From NCBI RefSeq assembly GCF_900094795.1, contig NZ_FMBC01000018.1:1-64000 (forward strand): a stretch of 64,000 bases of DNA, read 5' to 3'. A program made the translations under genes and the position numbers. Shown piece by piece: positions 56,758 through 64,000 of this stretch (within the stretch, counting starts at the first letter, position 1; each line of letters opens with the position of its first letter). The notes beneath the pieces were generated by a model, which searched no databases, was not told the origin of the DNA, and worked only from the letters and a program-made list of their open reading frames with translations. The DNA comes from Kosakonia oryziphila (GTDB lineage Bacteria > Pseudomonadota > Gammaproteobacteria > Enterobacterales > Enterobacteriaceae).

Positions 56758-56784
56758 AGGCAGGGAGAAATCCTTGCCTTTTTT
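56758..56784 (+). terminator. cysJIH operon terminator
   Basis: Arms AGGCAGG and CCTTGCCT (one bulge) around GAGAAAT are followed by six T residues, 30 nt after cysH. Confidence 0.82.
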
Positions 56785-56822
56785 ATAGTTAAACACAGTC
56801 ACCTAACAACAGGAGCATTGTG

Positions 56823-57701
56823 ATGAAGATTGCGTTTCTGGGGCTTGGCACCATGGGGTTGCCAATGGCCGCGAATCTGGTCAAAACCGGTTATCAGGTT
56901 CAGGGCTGGAACCGTTCCGCCGGGCCGCGCGAGAAACTGGCATCGCTGGGCGCCACTGCGGCGGAAACGGCCGCAGACGCGGTGATGGATGCTGATGTGG
57001 TTATTTCTATTCTGGCGGACGACAACGCCACGCGCAGCGTCGTGCTTGAGGGCAATGTGCTGGCGACGCTGAAACCTGGTGCTATCTACCTGAATATGGC
57101 GACTATCTCTGTCGATCTGGCGGTGGAACTGGCACAACTGCACCGGGCGCGTAATATCGGTTATCTTGCCGCGCCGGTACTGGGGCGGGTAAATGTTGCT
57201 GAAGCGGGGCAGTTAAATATTCTGGCGGCTGGCGATAGTGCGCTGCTGGCAAAGGTGCAGCCGCTGCTGGATGTGCTGGGTCAGAAGACCTGGTATCTTG
57301 GAGAACGGCCGGAGCAGGCGAATGCCGCTAAGCTGGCGGCCAACTTTATGATCGCCAGCGCCATTGGCACGATGGGAGAGGCGGTTGCACTGGTGCAGGG
57401 GCATGAGGTCAGTAAAGCCGATTTCATTGATTTAGTCACTTCCACGCTGTTTGCCGCGCCGGTTTATAAAGGTTACGGCCAGGCGATTGCCAGCGATACC
57501 TTTGAGCCTGCCGGATTTAAGCTGGCGTTGGGGTTGAAAGATGTGCGTCTGGCGCAGGATGCCGCCGAGCGGGTGAATGTGCCAATGGCGATTGCTGGTA
57601 CGCTGCGCGCCGCGCATGTGGAAAGCCTGGCCCATGATGAAGGGCATCTCGACTGGGCCGCGCTGGCGCGTACCGCCGCCCGCCGCGCCGGACAGCTTTA
57701 G
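56823..57701 (+). CDS. NAD(P)-dependent beta-hydroxyacid dehydrogenase family protein
   Basis: This protein of about 292 aa starts MKIAFLGLGTMGLPMAANL, the dinucleotide site of the 3-hydroxyisobutyrate / tartronate semialdehyde reductase family. The second domain is helical with NAAKLAANFMIAS, where the catalytic lysine of the family is found (AAKLAANF), and FKLALGLKDVRLA. The substrate loop reads LAAPVLGRVNVAEAGQLNILAAG, where GarR-type enzymes have DAPVSGGE, so a substrate other than tartronate semialdehyde is likely. The ATG at 56823 has AGGAG 7 nt upstream; a GTG 3 nt earlier is closer to it. It stands alone between the cys operon and a REP-flanked region. Confidence 0.88.
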   Translation: MKIAFLGLGTMGLPMAANLVKTGYQVQGWNRSAGPREKLASLGATAAETAADAVMDADVVISILADDNATRSVVLEGNVLATLKPGAIYLNMATISVDLAVELAQLHRARNIGYLAAPVLGRVNVAEAGQLNILAAGDSALLAKVQPLLDVLGQKTWYLGERPEQANAAKLAANFMIASAIGTMGEAVALVQGHEVSKADFIDLVTSTLFAAPVYKGYGQAIASDTFEPAGFKLALGLKDVRLAQDAAERVNVPMAIAGTLRAAHVESLAHDEGHLDWAALARTAARRAGQL

Positions 57702-57710
57702 CCGCAAATC

Positions 57711-57749
57711 TGCCGGATAAGCGGCTCCGCCTTCTCCGGCCTGCGCCAC
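57711..57749. repeat. REP unit, left copy
   Basis: TGCCGGATAAGCGGCTCCGCC and the following TTCTCCGGCCTGCGCCAC form a REP palindrome. The second copy at 58123-58160 matches it with few differences in the same orientation. Confidence 0.85.
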
Positions 57750-57891
57750 GGCCAACAATGTAAGCCCGGTAAGCGCCAGCGCCACCGGGTATTTCCCTGC
57801 AGCGACACCTTTCCCTCGATGAATAAAAAGGCTGAAGCGATGGGGTTGAGTCCCCGCTGAAATCGGCGAGCCGGAGGGCAGATGACAAGGT

Positions 57892-58098
57892 CTGGACGCC
57901 CTGGATGGCGTCCAGAGGCGAACCGAGCCATGGACGGCGAGTTGAGCCGACCGCAGGCAGATGACCGGGAGGTGAGCGCAGTGCGCAGCACCGATTTCCC
58001 GTGGGGCCGCGGGGATTGATAAGGGGAGCGCGGTAAGCGCCCCTTATCCCGTTCACCGCATCAGGGGTTACAGAAACTCCCGCACGTATGGTGAACGG
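57892..58098. other. structured non-coding element of unknown function
   Basis: The block contains CTGGACGCC-CTGGAT-GGCGTCCAG (57892-57915), ATAAGGGGAGCGC-GGTAA-GCGCCCCTTAT (58019-58047, one bulged base) and a 9-bp inverted repeat CCGTTCACC / GGTGAACGG (58049-58057 and 58090-58098). Short direct repeats also occur: GGCAGATGAC near 57877 and 57956, and CGGCGAG near 57865 and 57936. The structure density suggests an RNA or a repeat element rather than a gene. I cannot name it. Confidence 0.55.
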
Positions 58099-58122
58099 AA
58101 CCTTTCCACGATACGCCCAAAA

Positions 58123-58160
58123 TGCCGGATAGCGGCTCCGCCTTATCCGGCCTGCGCCAC
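58123..58160. repeat. REP unit, right copy
   Basis: TGCCGGATAGCGGCTCCGCC followed by TTATCCGGCCTGCGCCAC, nearly identical to the left copy and in direct orientation, 410 bp apart. Confidence 0.85.
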
Positions 58161-58325
58161 AAGCCAGCGATGCAGGCCGGGCAACTCCTCCCGTTCTGGT
58201 GCATTCCTTGCACTAAAGTTGTGCGTTTTGCGCTCAGCAAACCACACCACTTTTTCTCCTTCTTCTCGCCTGCAAAAAATAAACATTAATAAATCAAAGT
58301 ATTAACAAAAATTTCAAAAATATAA

Positions 58326-58350
58326 CTGAACCAATACGTAATTGGTTCAG
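58326..58350. promoter_or_regulatory. palindromic operator for the GntR-family regulator
   Basis: CTGAACCAAT and ATTGGTTCAG are perfect 10-bp inverted arms around ACGTA, about 95 bp before the regulator's start. FadR-type GntR proteins favour TGGT..ACCA-like cores, and ACCAAT/ATTGGT fits. A half-site TGAACCAAT abuts the start codon (58436-58444). Together they suggest autoregulation of the whole operon. Confidence 0.75.
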
Positions 58351-58435
58351 TAATTGCTTAGTTATAAAGGCAGCACATAGAAGATTAACTACTTAACATT
58401 CTGTAATTAAAGAAAAAGATAACGCCAAATACGGA

Positions 58436-58444
58436 TGAACCAAT
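58436..58444. promoter_or_regulatory. operator half-site at the regulator start codon
   Basis: TGAACCAAT repeats the left arm of the 58326-58350 palindrome and ends immediately before the ATG. It may be a second, weaker site that blocks translation initiation or elongation of RNA polymerase. Confidence 0.5.
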
Positions 58445-59161
58445 ATGGAAAAACCGTCACGCTATCTGGCAAATTCCAGTACGGCGCTTGAACAACTTCG
58501 TGGGCTTATTCATCAACATGAGTCAACACCAGGGACTCCATTGCCCACAGAACGTGAACTGGCTGAACGCTTAGGTATAGGGCGGAGAGAAGTACGCCGC
58601 GCGCTGGACGTGCTGGAAGAAGAAGGACGGATCTGGCGTAAGCAGGGCAAAGGCACATTTATTGGCCCTGCTGCGCCGGTCGCGCCTCTGGCACTCCAGG
58701 GACTGGTGCAACAAACCAACATGCTGGAAGTGATGGAAGCGCGCTTGCAGGTTGAGCCGGGGCTTGCGCGGCTGGCGGCACTTCGCGCCAATCCGGAAAA
58801 CCTGGCACTGATGCAGCGCATGCTGGAACGCATCGATAACGTCAATCCGGACGATCCGGATCTAAATGAGCTATGGGACAGCGCTTTTCACCGGGCCATT
58901 GCTGAAGCGGCGGGAAACCGTTTGATGCTCGGTCTTTTTGACGCTATTGACGCCGTGCGTCGCGAACCTGCCTGGCACCATTTGCGGGAGATGGCGCGTA
59001 CCCCGGCGAAGGTCGAACGCTATAACGATCATCACCACCGCATCATGCAGGCCATCCGGCAGTGTCAGCCGCAGGAGGCTTTCCTGGCGATGCGTGAACA
59101 TCTGCTCGACCTGCAACATGCCCTGATCCAGGCCATTCATCTCGAGGACGATACGCTATGA
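58445..59161 (+). CDS. GntR-family (FadR/FCD subfamily) transcriptional regulator
   Basis: This 238-aa protein has a winged helix at about residues 15-75 (PLPTERELAERLGIGRREVRRALDVLEEEG in adjacent blocks, GKGTFIGP) and a C-terminal FCD ligand domain with LNELWDSAFHRAIAEAAGN and NDHHHRIMQAI, whose Asp and His residues bind metal in this family. FCD regulators sense small carboxylic acids or related metabolites. The stop overlaps the first ABC transporter gene (ATGA), so the regulator leads that operon. The ribosome site is weak, and the operator half-site is adjacent. Confidence 0.92.
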   Translation: MEKPSRYLANSSTALEQLRGLIHQHESTPGTPLPTERELAERLGIGRREVRRALDVLEEEGRIWRKQGKGTFIGPAAPVAPLALQGLVQQTNMLEVMEARLQVEPGLARLAALRANPENLALMQRMLERIDNVNPDDPDLNELWDSAFHRAIAEAAGNRLMLGLFDAIDAVRREPAWHHLREMARTPAKVERYNDHHHRIMQAIRQCQPQEAFLAMREHLLDLQHALIQAIHLEDDTL

Positions 59162-60171
59162 CCACCATTCCCTTTCACGATCCCGCGCCCGTCCTGCGTC
59201 TGCACAACCTGAAAGTCCAGTTCGTCGGTAGCCCGGTCAGTGTACTGGACGGTATTTCACTGACCATAAAAAGTGGGGAAACGTTGGCGCTGGTGGGGGA
59301 ATCTGGCTGCGGTAAAAGCATTACCTCGCTGGCGTTGATGGGGCTGTTGCCCAGCAGCGCGCAGATCCTCAGCGGCGAAATGCAGTTTCGCAGCCACAAT
59401 CTGCGCCAGCTTTCACCGAGGGAATATGCTGACCTGCGCGGCAATGAACTGGCGATGATTTTTCAGGAGCCGATGACGTCGCTGAACCCATCATTCACCC
59501 TTGGCGATCAACTGAGTGAAGCGGTGATGCGTCACCAGCATGTCTCCCGGCATATTGCGCGGGATATCGCGCTACAGATCCTCGAAAAGGTACAAATCCC
59601 GGCGGCGGAGATGCGCCTGAAAGCGTATCCGCACCAGCTCTCTGGCGGGATGCGCCAGCGCGTGATGATTGCCATGGCGCTGATTAATAACCCGCGTCTG
59701 CTGATTGCCGACGAACCGACAACCGCGCTGGATGTCACTATTCAGGCGCAGATCCTGGCGCTGCTCAACACCCTGAAAGCTGAAACCGGCACGGCAGTAT
59801 TGATGATCACCCACGATCTCGGCGTGGTGGCGGAAGTCGCCCAACAAGTCGCCGTCATGTACGCCGGGCAAGTGGTCGAGCAGGGCAGCGTGGAGGCGAT
59901 TTTTGCCGATCCGCAGCATCCATACACCATCGGTCTGATGGGCTCGATCCCCTCGCTGGGCGCGCGCAAGGGCCAGCTTTCCACCATTCCCGGCACCGTA
60001 CCGTTACCGGAAGCGATGCCAAAAGGTTGCCGTTTCGCCACACGCTGCCCGTTTGCGCAGAGTCGCTGCCACGCGGAAAAGCCAGCGCTACAGCCGCTGG
60101 GGCGGGGCCATCAGGCGGCCTGTTTCCGCGTTCCCCTTGAACAACATATTGCGCTGGGAGAAACCGCATGA
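59158..60171 (+). CDS. peptide/nickel-type ABC transporter ATP-binding protein (DppD/OppD-like)
   Basis: This 337-aa ATPase has Walker A GESGCGKS, Q-loop MIFQEPMTSLNP, signature LSGGMRQRVMIAMAL, Walker B LLIADEPTTALD and the H-loop ITHDLGVV. A C-terminal oligopeptide-ABC extension has clustered cysteines (CRFATRCPFAQSRC, then AACF), which in this family can bind an iron-sulfur cluster. It overlaps the regulator gene by 4 nt and the second ATPase gene by 4 nt. Confidence 0.95.
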   Translation: MTTIPFHDPAPVLRLHNLKVQFVGSPVSVLDGISLTIKSGETLALVGESGCGKSITSLALMGLLPSSAQILSGEMQFRSHNLRQLSPREYADLRGNELAMIFQEPMTSLNPSFTLGDQLSEAVMRHQHVSRHIARDIALQILEKVQIPAAEMRLKAYPHQLSGGMRQRVMIAMALINNPRLLIADEPTTALDVTIQAQILALLNTLKAETGTAVLMITHDLGVVAEVAQQVAVMYAGQVVEQGSVEAIFADPQHPYTIGLMGSIPSLGARKGQLSTIPGTVPLPEAMPKGCRFATRCPFAQSRCHAEKPALQPLGRGHQAACFRVPLEQHIALGETA

Positions 60172-61235
60172 GCACACCGATCCTTGAGGCCCACGATCTC
60201 AGCAAACGCTTTGTTGGCGCGACACGCCTGTTCGCGCCAAAACGCTTTGTCACGGCAGTCGATCGCATTTCGCTCGCCGTCTATCCCGGTGAAACGCTGG
60301 CGATTGTGGGCGAGTCCGGTTCTGGTAAATCGACGCTTGGCCGTCTGCTGTTACGTCTGCTGGCGGCATCCGAAGGGCGCGTTTACTACCAGGGCGAAGA
60401 GATCACTCACGCCAGCGGCGCGCGGTTAAACCAGTTGCGCCGCGAGTTGCAAATCATCTTTCAGGATCCCTTTGCCTCGCTAAACCCTCGTATGACTGTG
60501 GAACAGATCGTCGGCGAACCTCTGTGGCTGCATCAGAAAATGGGCAAAACAGATCGCCAGGCGCGCGTTGCCGAACTGCTTGCGACCGTTGGTCTGCCTG
60601 CGGCCTGGGCGCGGCGTTTCCCGCATGAATTCTCCGGTGGGCAGCGCCAGCGTATTGGCATTGCCCGTGCACTGGCTTCCGGGCCGAAGCTGCTGTTGGG
60701 CGATGAACCGGTGTCCGCGCTGGATGTCTCGGTGCAGGCACAGGTGGTAAACCTGCTGGAAAACCTGAAACAGCAACTTGGGCTGACGATGATCATCGTC
60801 GCGCATGGGCTGGCGGTGATCCGCCATATGAGCGATCGCGTGGCGGTGATGTACCTCGGGCAGATCGTCGAAATGGCGACCGTCGATGAGATCTTCGACG
60901 CGCCGCTGCACCCGTATACGCAGGCACTGATCGCCTCTGCGCCGCAGACCCAGCCCGGCCTCAAGCGTGAGATGCCGTTGTTACAGGGCGATTTGCCCAA
61001 TCCGGCCAGCCCGCCGCAGGGATGTCGTTTTCATACCCGTTGCCCGCACGTCACCGATGAGTGTCGGCAACGCGAACCGATTGCTCAGGTACTTGAAGGC
61101 GGCCGCCAGGTCTCCTGCCACCGCTGGCAGGAGCTCAACCGGGACCGCACGGTCATCCAGATTGCTCCACCCTCCGCTGCGTTCCTGCGCCGCCGTGCGC
61201 TGTTCGAACACGCGGCCTCTCACTCATCCCTTTAA
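60168..61235 (+). CDS. peptide/nickel-type ABC transporter ATP-binding protein (DppF/OppF-like)
   Basis: This 355-aa ATPase has Walker A GESGSGKS, IIFQDPFASLNPRM, signature FSGGQRQRIGIARAL, Walker B LLLGDEPVSALD and the H-loop VAHGLAVI, where the usual Asp after His is Gly. The cysteine-containing C-terminal extension is present (CRFHTRCPHVTDEC, VSCH), followed by about 40 extra residues compared with a minimal DppF. It pairs with the preceding ATPase as a heterodimer. The binding-protein gene follows after 11 bp. Confidence 0.94.
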   Translation: MSTPILEAHDLSKRFVGATRLFAPKRFVTAVDRISLAVYPGETLAIVGESGSGKSTLGRLLLRLLAASEGRVYYQGEEITHASGARLNQLRRELQIIFQDPFASLNPRMTVEQIVGEPLWLHQKMGKTDRQARVAELLATVGLPAAWARRFPHEFSGGQRQRIGIARALASGPKLLLGDEPVSALDVSVQAQVVNLLENLKQQLGLTMIIVAHGLAVIRHMSDRVAVMYLGQIVEMATVDEIFDAPLHPYTQALIASAPQTQPGLKREMPLLQGDLPNPASPPQGCRFHTRCPHVTDECRQREPIAQVLEGGRQVSCHRWQELNRDRTVIQIAPPSAAFLRRRALFEHAASHSSL

Positions 61236-61246
61236 AGGAAAAAATA

Positions 61247-62761
61247 ATGATTGTACGTAATTCTCTTTTGACCGTTCTGGGAAGTGTTATGTTGCTGGGC
61301 GCGGTGCTACCGGCCCAGGCTGAAAGTGTGCTGCGCATTGGTTTAGGTGCAGATCCGGACATGCTCGATCCGCACCTGGCGCGCACCTACTATGGCCGCT
61401 TTGTTTTCGCTTCGCTGTGCGATCGGCTGGTGGACGTCGATGAAAACCTGAAAGTGGTGCCGGGGCTGGCGAAAGCGTGGTCGTGGAGCGAAGACGGCAA
61501 AACCCTGACCATGGACCTGCGCGATGGCGTAACTTTCCATGATGGCGAGAAATTTGATGCCGCCGCCGCGAAATTCAGCCTCGACCGCGCCCTGACGCTG
61601 CCGGGCTCGCTGCGCAAAAGCGAGATTTCCTCGGTGGAATCTGTGGAAGTGACAGGACCGATGCAAATCACTCTGCATCTGAAAACGCCGGATTCGGCGC
61701 TGCTGATGCAGCTTACCGACCGCGCAGGCGCGATGCTGGCACCCACGGCTGCGAAAAAACCGGACTTCGCCGCGCATCCGGTCTGCTCCGGGCCATACAA
61801 GTTCGACAGCCGCGTTTCGCAGGATCGCATCGTGCTTTCGCGCTTTGACAACTACTGGAACAAAGGCGCTTATCACTTCGACAAAGTGATTTATCTGCCG
61901 ATCCCGGATGCCTCGGTGCGCCTGGCGAACCTGCGCGCAGGTGACCTGGATCTGAGCGAAGGCATTGTACCAAGCGATGTGAAAACGGTAGAGAACGATG
62001 GCAAATTAAAACTGGCAAAGGTGACCGGGCTGGGGTATCAGGGCATCACATTTAACATCAACAATGGCAAAGTTCCGGCTAACGATCCGTTTAAAGATGC
62101 ACGCGTGCGTGAAGCGTTCTCGCAGGCGATTGACCGCGAGGCGTTAAACCAGGTGGTATTTGAAGGCCTCTATGCCCCGGCGAACCAGCCGTTCTCACCG
62201 GTCAGCCCGTATCACGTTAACCTGCCAGTGCCGCCGCGCGATGTCGAAAAAGCCAAAGCGTTGCTGAAAGCGGCAGGCGTGCAGACGCCGATCACCGTTT
62301 CGCTGCTGGTGCCGAATAACCCAACTTCGCAGCAAGTAGCGCAGGTGTTACAGGCGATGACCGCCGAAGCCGGTTTTAACGTCAATCTGCAAATGACCGA
62401 ATTCGCTACGCTACTGGATCGCCAGCAAAGAGGGGACTTCCAGCTCAGCTACTCAGGCTGGTCTGGCCGCCCGGATCCAGACGGCAGTATCTTCGGCTTT
62501 ATTCATAGCAAAGGCACCCTCAACGATGGCCGCTACAGCAATGCGCAGGTGGATGACTGGCTGACGCAGGCGCGTCTGCATAACGATCCGACCACCCGAA
62601 AAGGGCTGTATGAGAACGTTGTTAAACAACTGCAAACAGATATGCCGATTGCATACCTCTACTTTGAGCCGCGCATTTTTGGGCTGAATAAAAAAGTAGA
62701 GGGCTTTAAACCTTACCCGGACGGCATTGTGCGTCTGGCAGGTATGACCTTCGCGAAGTAA
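61247..62761 (+). CDS. ABC transporter substrate-binding protein, family 5 (DppA/OppA-like)
   Basis: The 504-aa periplasmic protein has a signal peptide (NSLLTVLGSVMLLGAVLPAQA, cleavage near residue 25). SBP_bac_5 features are LRIGLGADPDMLDPHLA, VVPGLAKAWSWSEDGKTLTMDLRDGVTFHDG in successive blocks, and SGPYKF. The family binds di- and oligopeptides, nickel, heme, opines or glycosides; nothing here fixes the ligand. AAAGGA precedes the ATG. The presence of a single binding protein directly before the permeases is the standard dpp order. Confidence 0.93.
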   Translation: MIVRNSLLTVLGSVMLLGAVLPAQAESVLRIGLGADPDMLDPHLARTYYGRFVFASLCDRLVDVDENLKVVPGLAKAWSWSEDGKTLTMDLRDGVTFHDGEKFDAAAAKFSLDRALTLPGSLRKSEISSVESVEVTGPMQITLHLKTPDSALLMQLTDRAGAMLAPTAAKKPDFAAHPVCSGPYKFDSRVSQDRIVLSRFDNYWNKGAYHFDKVIYLPIPDASVRLANLRAGDLDLSEGIVPSDVKTVENDGKLKLAKVTGLGYQGITFNINNGKVPANDPFKDARVREAFSQAIDREALNQVVFEGLYAPANQPFSPVSPYHVNLPVPPRDVEKAKALLKAAGVQTPITVSLLVPNNPTSQQVAQVLQAMTAEAGFNVNLQMTEFATLLDRQQRGDFQLSYSGWSGRPDPDGSIFGFIHSKGTLNDGRYSNAQVDDWLTQARLHNDPTTRKGLYENVVKQLQTDMPIAYLYFEPRIFGLNKKVEGFKPYPDGIVRLAGMTFAK

Positions 62762-62782
62762 TGGGAGTTGTAAGGAGATACC

Positions 62783-63727
62783 ATGCTGGAATTGATATGC
62801 AAACGCCTGCTGCTCGCCATCCCGACGCTGCTGATGGTCAGTATGATGGTCTTCGGGCTGCAAAAGCTGCTGCCCGGCGATCCGCTGACGGCCATGCTTG
62901 GGGAAGAGCGCGATCCGGCGGTGATCGCCCAGCTACGCGCGGAGCTGAATCTGGATGCGCCGATCCCGGTGCAATATTTCCACTGGCTCACCCGCGCCTT
63001 GCAGGGGGATCTTGGCGTCTCCTTACGCACTCAGGAGACGGTGACACATCTGATCGCCACCAAACTGCCCGTTACGCTGGAGATGTCCTTGCTGGCGATG
63101 ATCTTCGCGCTGCTGTTCGGCATCAGCATGGGGATTACGGCAGCAGTGAACAGGAATAGCTGGATCGATCACGGCACTAACTTTGTCGCTATTTCCGGCA
63201 TCTCGGTGCCGCACTTCTGGCTGGGGATTTTGCTGATCCTGATTTTCTCCGTCAATCTGCAATGGCTACCCGCGTCGGGCTTTGTTCCCTTCAGCGAGGA
63301 TCCGTTGCAGAACCTGCGCACCTTGCTGCTGCCTTCACTGGTGCTTGGCACCGGGCTGGCGGCAACCTTAATGCGCCACACCCGCGCATCAATGATTGCT
63401 GTCCTGAAAGCGGATTACATCCGCACCGCAAGAGCGAAGGGGCTGTTACCAAAGGCAGTGATCATGAAGCACGCATTTCGTAATGCGCTGGTGCCGGTGA
63501 TCACCCTGACCACGCTGCTGTTTGGCGAACTGCTGGGCGGTGCGGTGCTGACCGAGCAGGTATTTACCATTCCAGGCTTCGGCAAAATGATTGTCGACTC
63601 GGTATTCAACCGTGATTACGCGGTGGTGCAGGGCGTGGTGCTGGTGGTGGCGATTGGCTTCCTGTTGCTCAATCTGTTGGCCGATGTGCTGTACGTGCTG
63701 ATTAACCCAAAAATGCGGAGCGAATAA
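62783..63727 (+). CDS. ABC transporter permease (DppB-like)
   Basis: The 314-aa inner-membrane protein has six hydrophobic segments. It has an N-terminal TMD signature (LLLAIPTLLMVSMMVFGLQKLLPGDP in blocks), and the EAA loop is YIRTARAKGLLPKAVIMKHAFRNALVPV, again in blocks, which couples to the ATPases. It forms the channel with the next gene product. AAGGAG lies 7 nt upstream. Its stop overlaps the next start by one base (TAATG). Confidence 0.94.
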   Translation: MLELICKRLLLAIPTLLMVSMMVFGLQKLLPGDPLTAMLGEERDPAVIAQLRAELNLDAPIPVQYFHWLTRALQGDLGVSLRTQETVTHLIATKLPVTLEMSLLAMIFALLFGISMGITAAVNRNSWIDHGTNFVAISGISVPHFWLGILLILIFSVNLQWLPASGFVPFSEDPLQNLRTLLLPSLVLGTGLAATLMRHTRASMIAVLKADYIRTARAKGLLPKAVIMKHAFRNALVPVITLTTLLFGELLGGAVLTEQVFTIPGFGKMIVDSVFNRDYAVVQGVVLVVAIGFLLLNLLADVLYVLINPKMRSE

Positions 63728-64000
63728 TGGCGGAACTGACCACTACGGGCGTGGCGGCGTCGCTGCCGCGCACGGAAAACCGGGTACTGAAGAAATTCCT
63801 CGCCAATAAAAGTGCGGTGATTGGAGCGGTGATTGTCGGCATCTTCGTATTGATCGCTTTACTGGCGCCGTGGATCGCACCGTTCGATCCGGTAAAAGCG
63901 AACTTTCTGGTGGTACGTAAACCGCCCTCTGAGCTGTACTGGTTCGGCACCGACGAACTGGGGCGCGATATTCTGTCGCGTATGGTTTGGGGAGCGCGTA
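63727..64000 (+). CDS. ABC transporter permease (DppC-like), partial
   Basis: The first 91 residues are present and the gene runs off the window. Residues 25-55 have the DppC/OppC N-terminal arm and first helix (FLANKSAVIGAVIVGIFVLIALLAPWIAPFDP in blocks), then HWFGTDELGRD-like YWFGTDELGRDILSRMVWGAR, the hallmark of the DppC family. It completes the transporter with the preceding permease. Confidence 0.92.
   Translation, partial: MAELTTTGVAASLPRTENRVLKKFLANKSAVIGAVIVGIFVLIALLAPWIAPFDPVKANFLVVRKPPSELYWFGTDELGRDILSRMVWGAR

Larger units (their letters stand above)
57702..58444. other. 743-bp intergenic region with REP units, structured element and GntR operator
   Basis: From left to right it holds a REP unit (57711-57749), a GC-rich block full of inverted repeats (about 57835-58110), a second REP unit (58123-58160), an AT-rich promoter stretch (58260-58430) with a palindromic operator (58326-58350), and a half operator at the next gene's start. 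Open frames on the minus strand in the middle block look like artefacts of GC-rich repeats. Confidence 0.7.

Noticed and set aside
57517-58056. 179-codon minus-strand frame and overlapping frames in the REP-flanked block
   Set aside because: The translation is low complexity, rich in Arg, Pro and Gly, and runs through repeats and antisense to the dehydrogenase gene.
57702-58444. CRISPR array in the repeat-rich intergenic region
   Set aside because: Repeats are REP units and hairpins without regular spacing or spacers.

Overview
The window is a chromosomal segment from a member of the Enterobacteriaceae related to Escherichia, Citrobacter and Klebsiella. The evidence is the 3' end of a 23S rRNA, a 5S rRNA and two identical tRNA-Asp genes, together with long runs of genes in E. 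coli-like order (dkgB-yafC-yafD, mltD-gloB-yafS-rnhA-dnaQ; xni-sdaB-sdaC-ppnN-queF-syd-csrB-yqcC-truC-yqcA-gud-barA-rlmD-relA-mazG-pyrG-eno; queE, queD, cysJIH). Most proteins match E. coli K-12 in length but differ clearly in sequence as I recall it, so this is probably not E. coli itself. I cannot fix the species without a search.

Layout. 1-490: end of an rRNA operon with tRNA-Asp; its 23S-5S spacer carries an ERIC-like insert. 545-5017: an accessory minus-strand operon of an HxlR regulator, EmrA-like and EmrB-like efflux parts and a ketoacyl synthase. 5218-12440: the dkgB to dnaQ block and a second tRNA-Asp. 12441-23623: an accessory region with a chaperone-usher fimbrial operon led by a LuxR-type regulator, a trailing EAL-domain gene, a ToxR/MarT-like regulator with a FidL-like partner, a GlxA/AraC-type regulator, a small lipoprotein and a short IS3-like remnant. 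23624-56784: a backbone block that in E. coli K-12 lies far from aspV, so the accessory region appears to span a rearrangement junction. 56823-64000: a dehydrogenase, a REP-flanked structured non-coding segment, and a GntR-controlled peptide-type ABC transporter operon that runs off the window.

How the genes work together. BarA (a hybrid sensor kinase) and CsrB (the sRNA it drives through UvrY) are both here, and an 18-bp UvrY-type inverted repeat lies upstream of csrB. RelA and MazG are adjacent with no mazEF between them. GudP, GudX, GudD and a glycerate kinase give uptake and part of D-glucarate breakdown. QueF, QueE and QueD act in queuosine precursor synthesis. CysJ, CysI and CysH reduce PAPS to sulfide. 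SdaC and SdaB import and deaminate serine. Fimbrial expression has its own regulator in the same transcript and is surrounded by further regulators.

Compared with E. coli K-12 (from memory), yafE, mazEF, the fucose operon next to xni and the CRISPR-Cas genes next to cysH are absent from the expected positions. The least explained items are the 57.7-58.2 kb structured element, the HxlR-efflux-ketoacyl synthase operon, the fimbrial regulatory cluster and the GntR-ABC operon with its clear palindromic operator.
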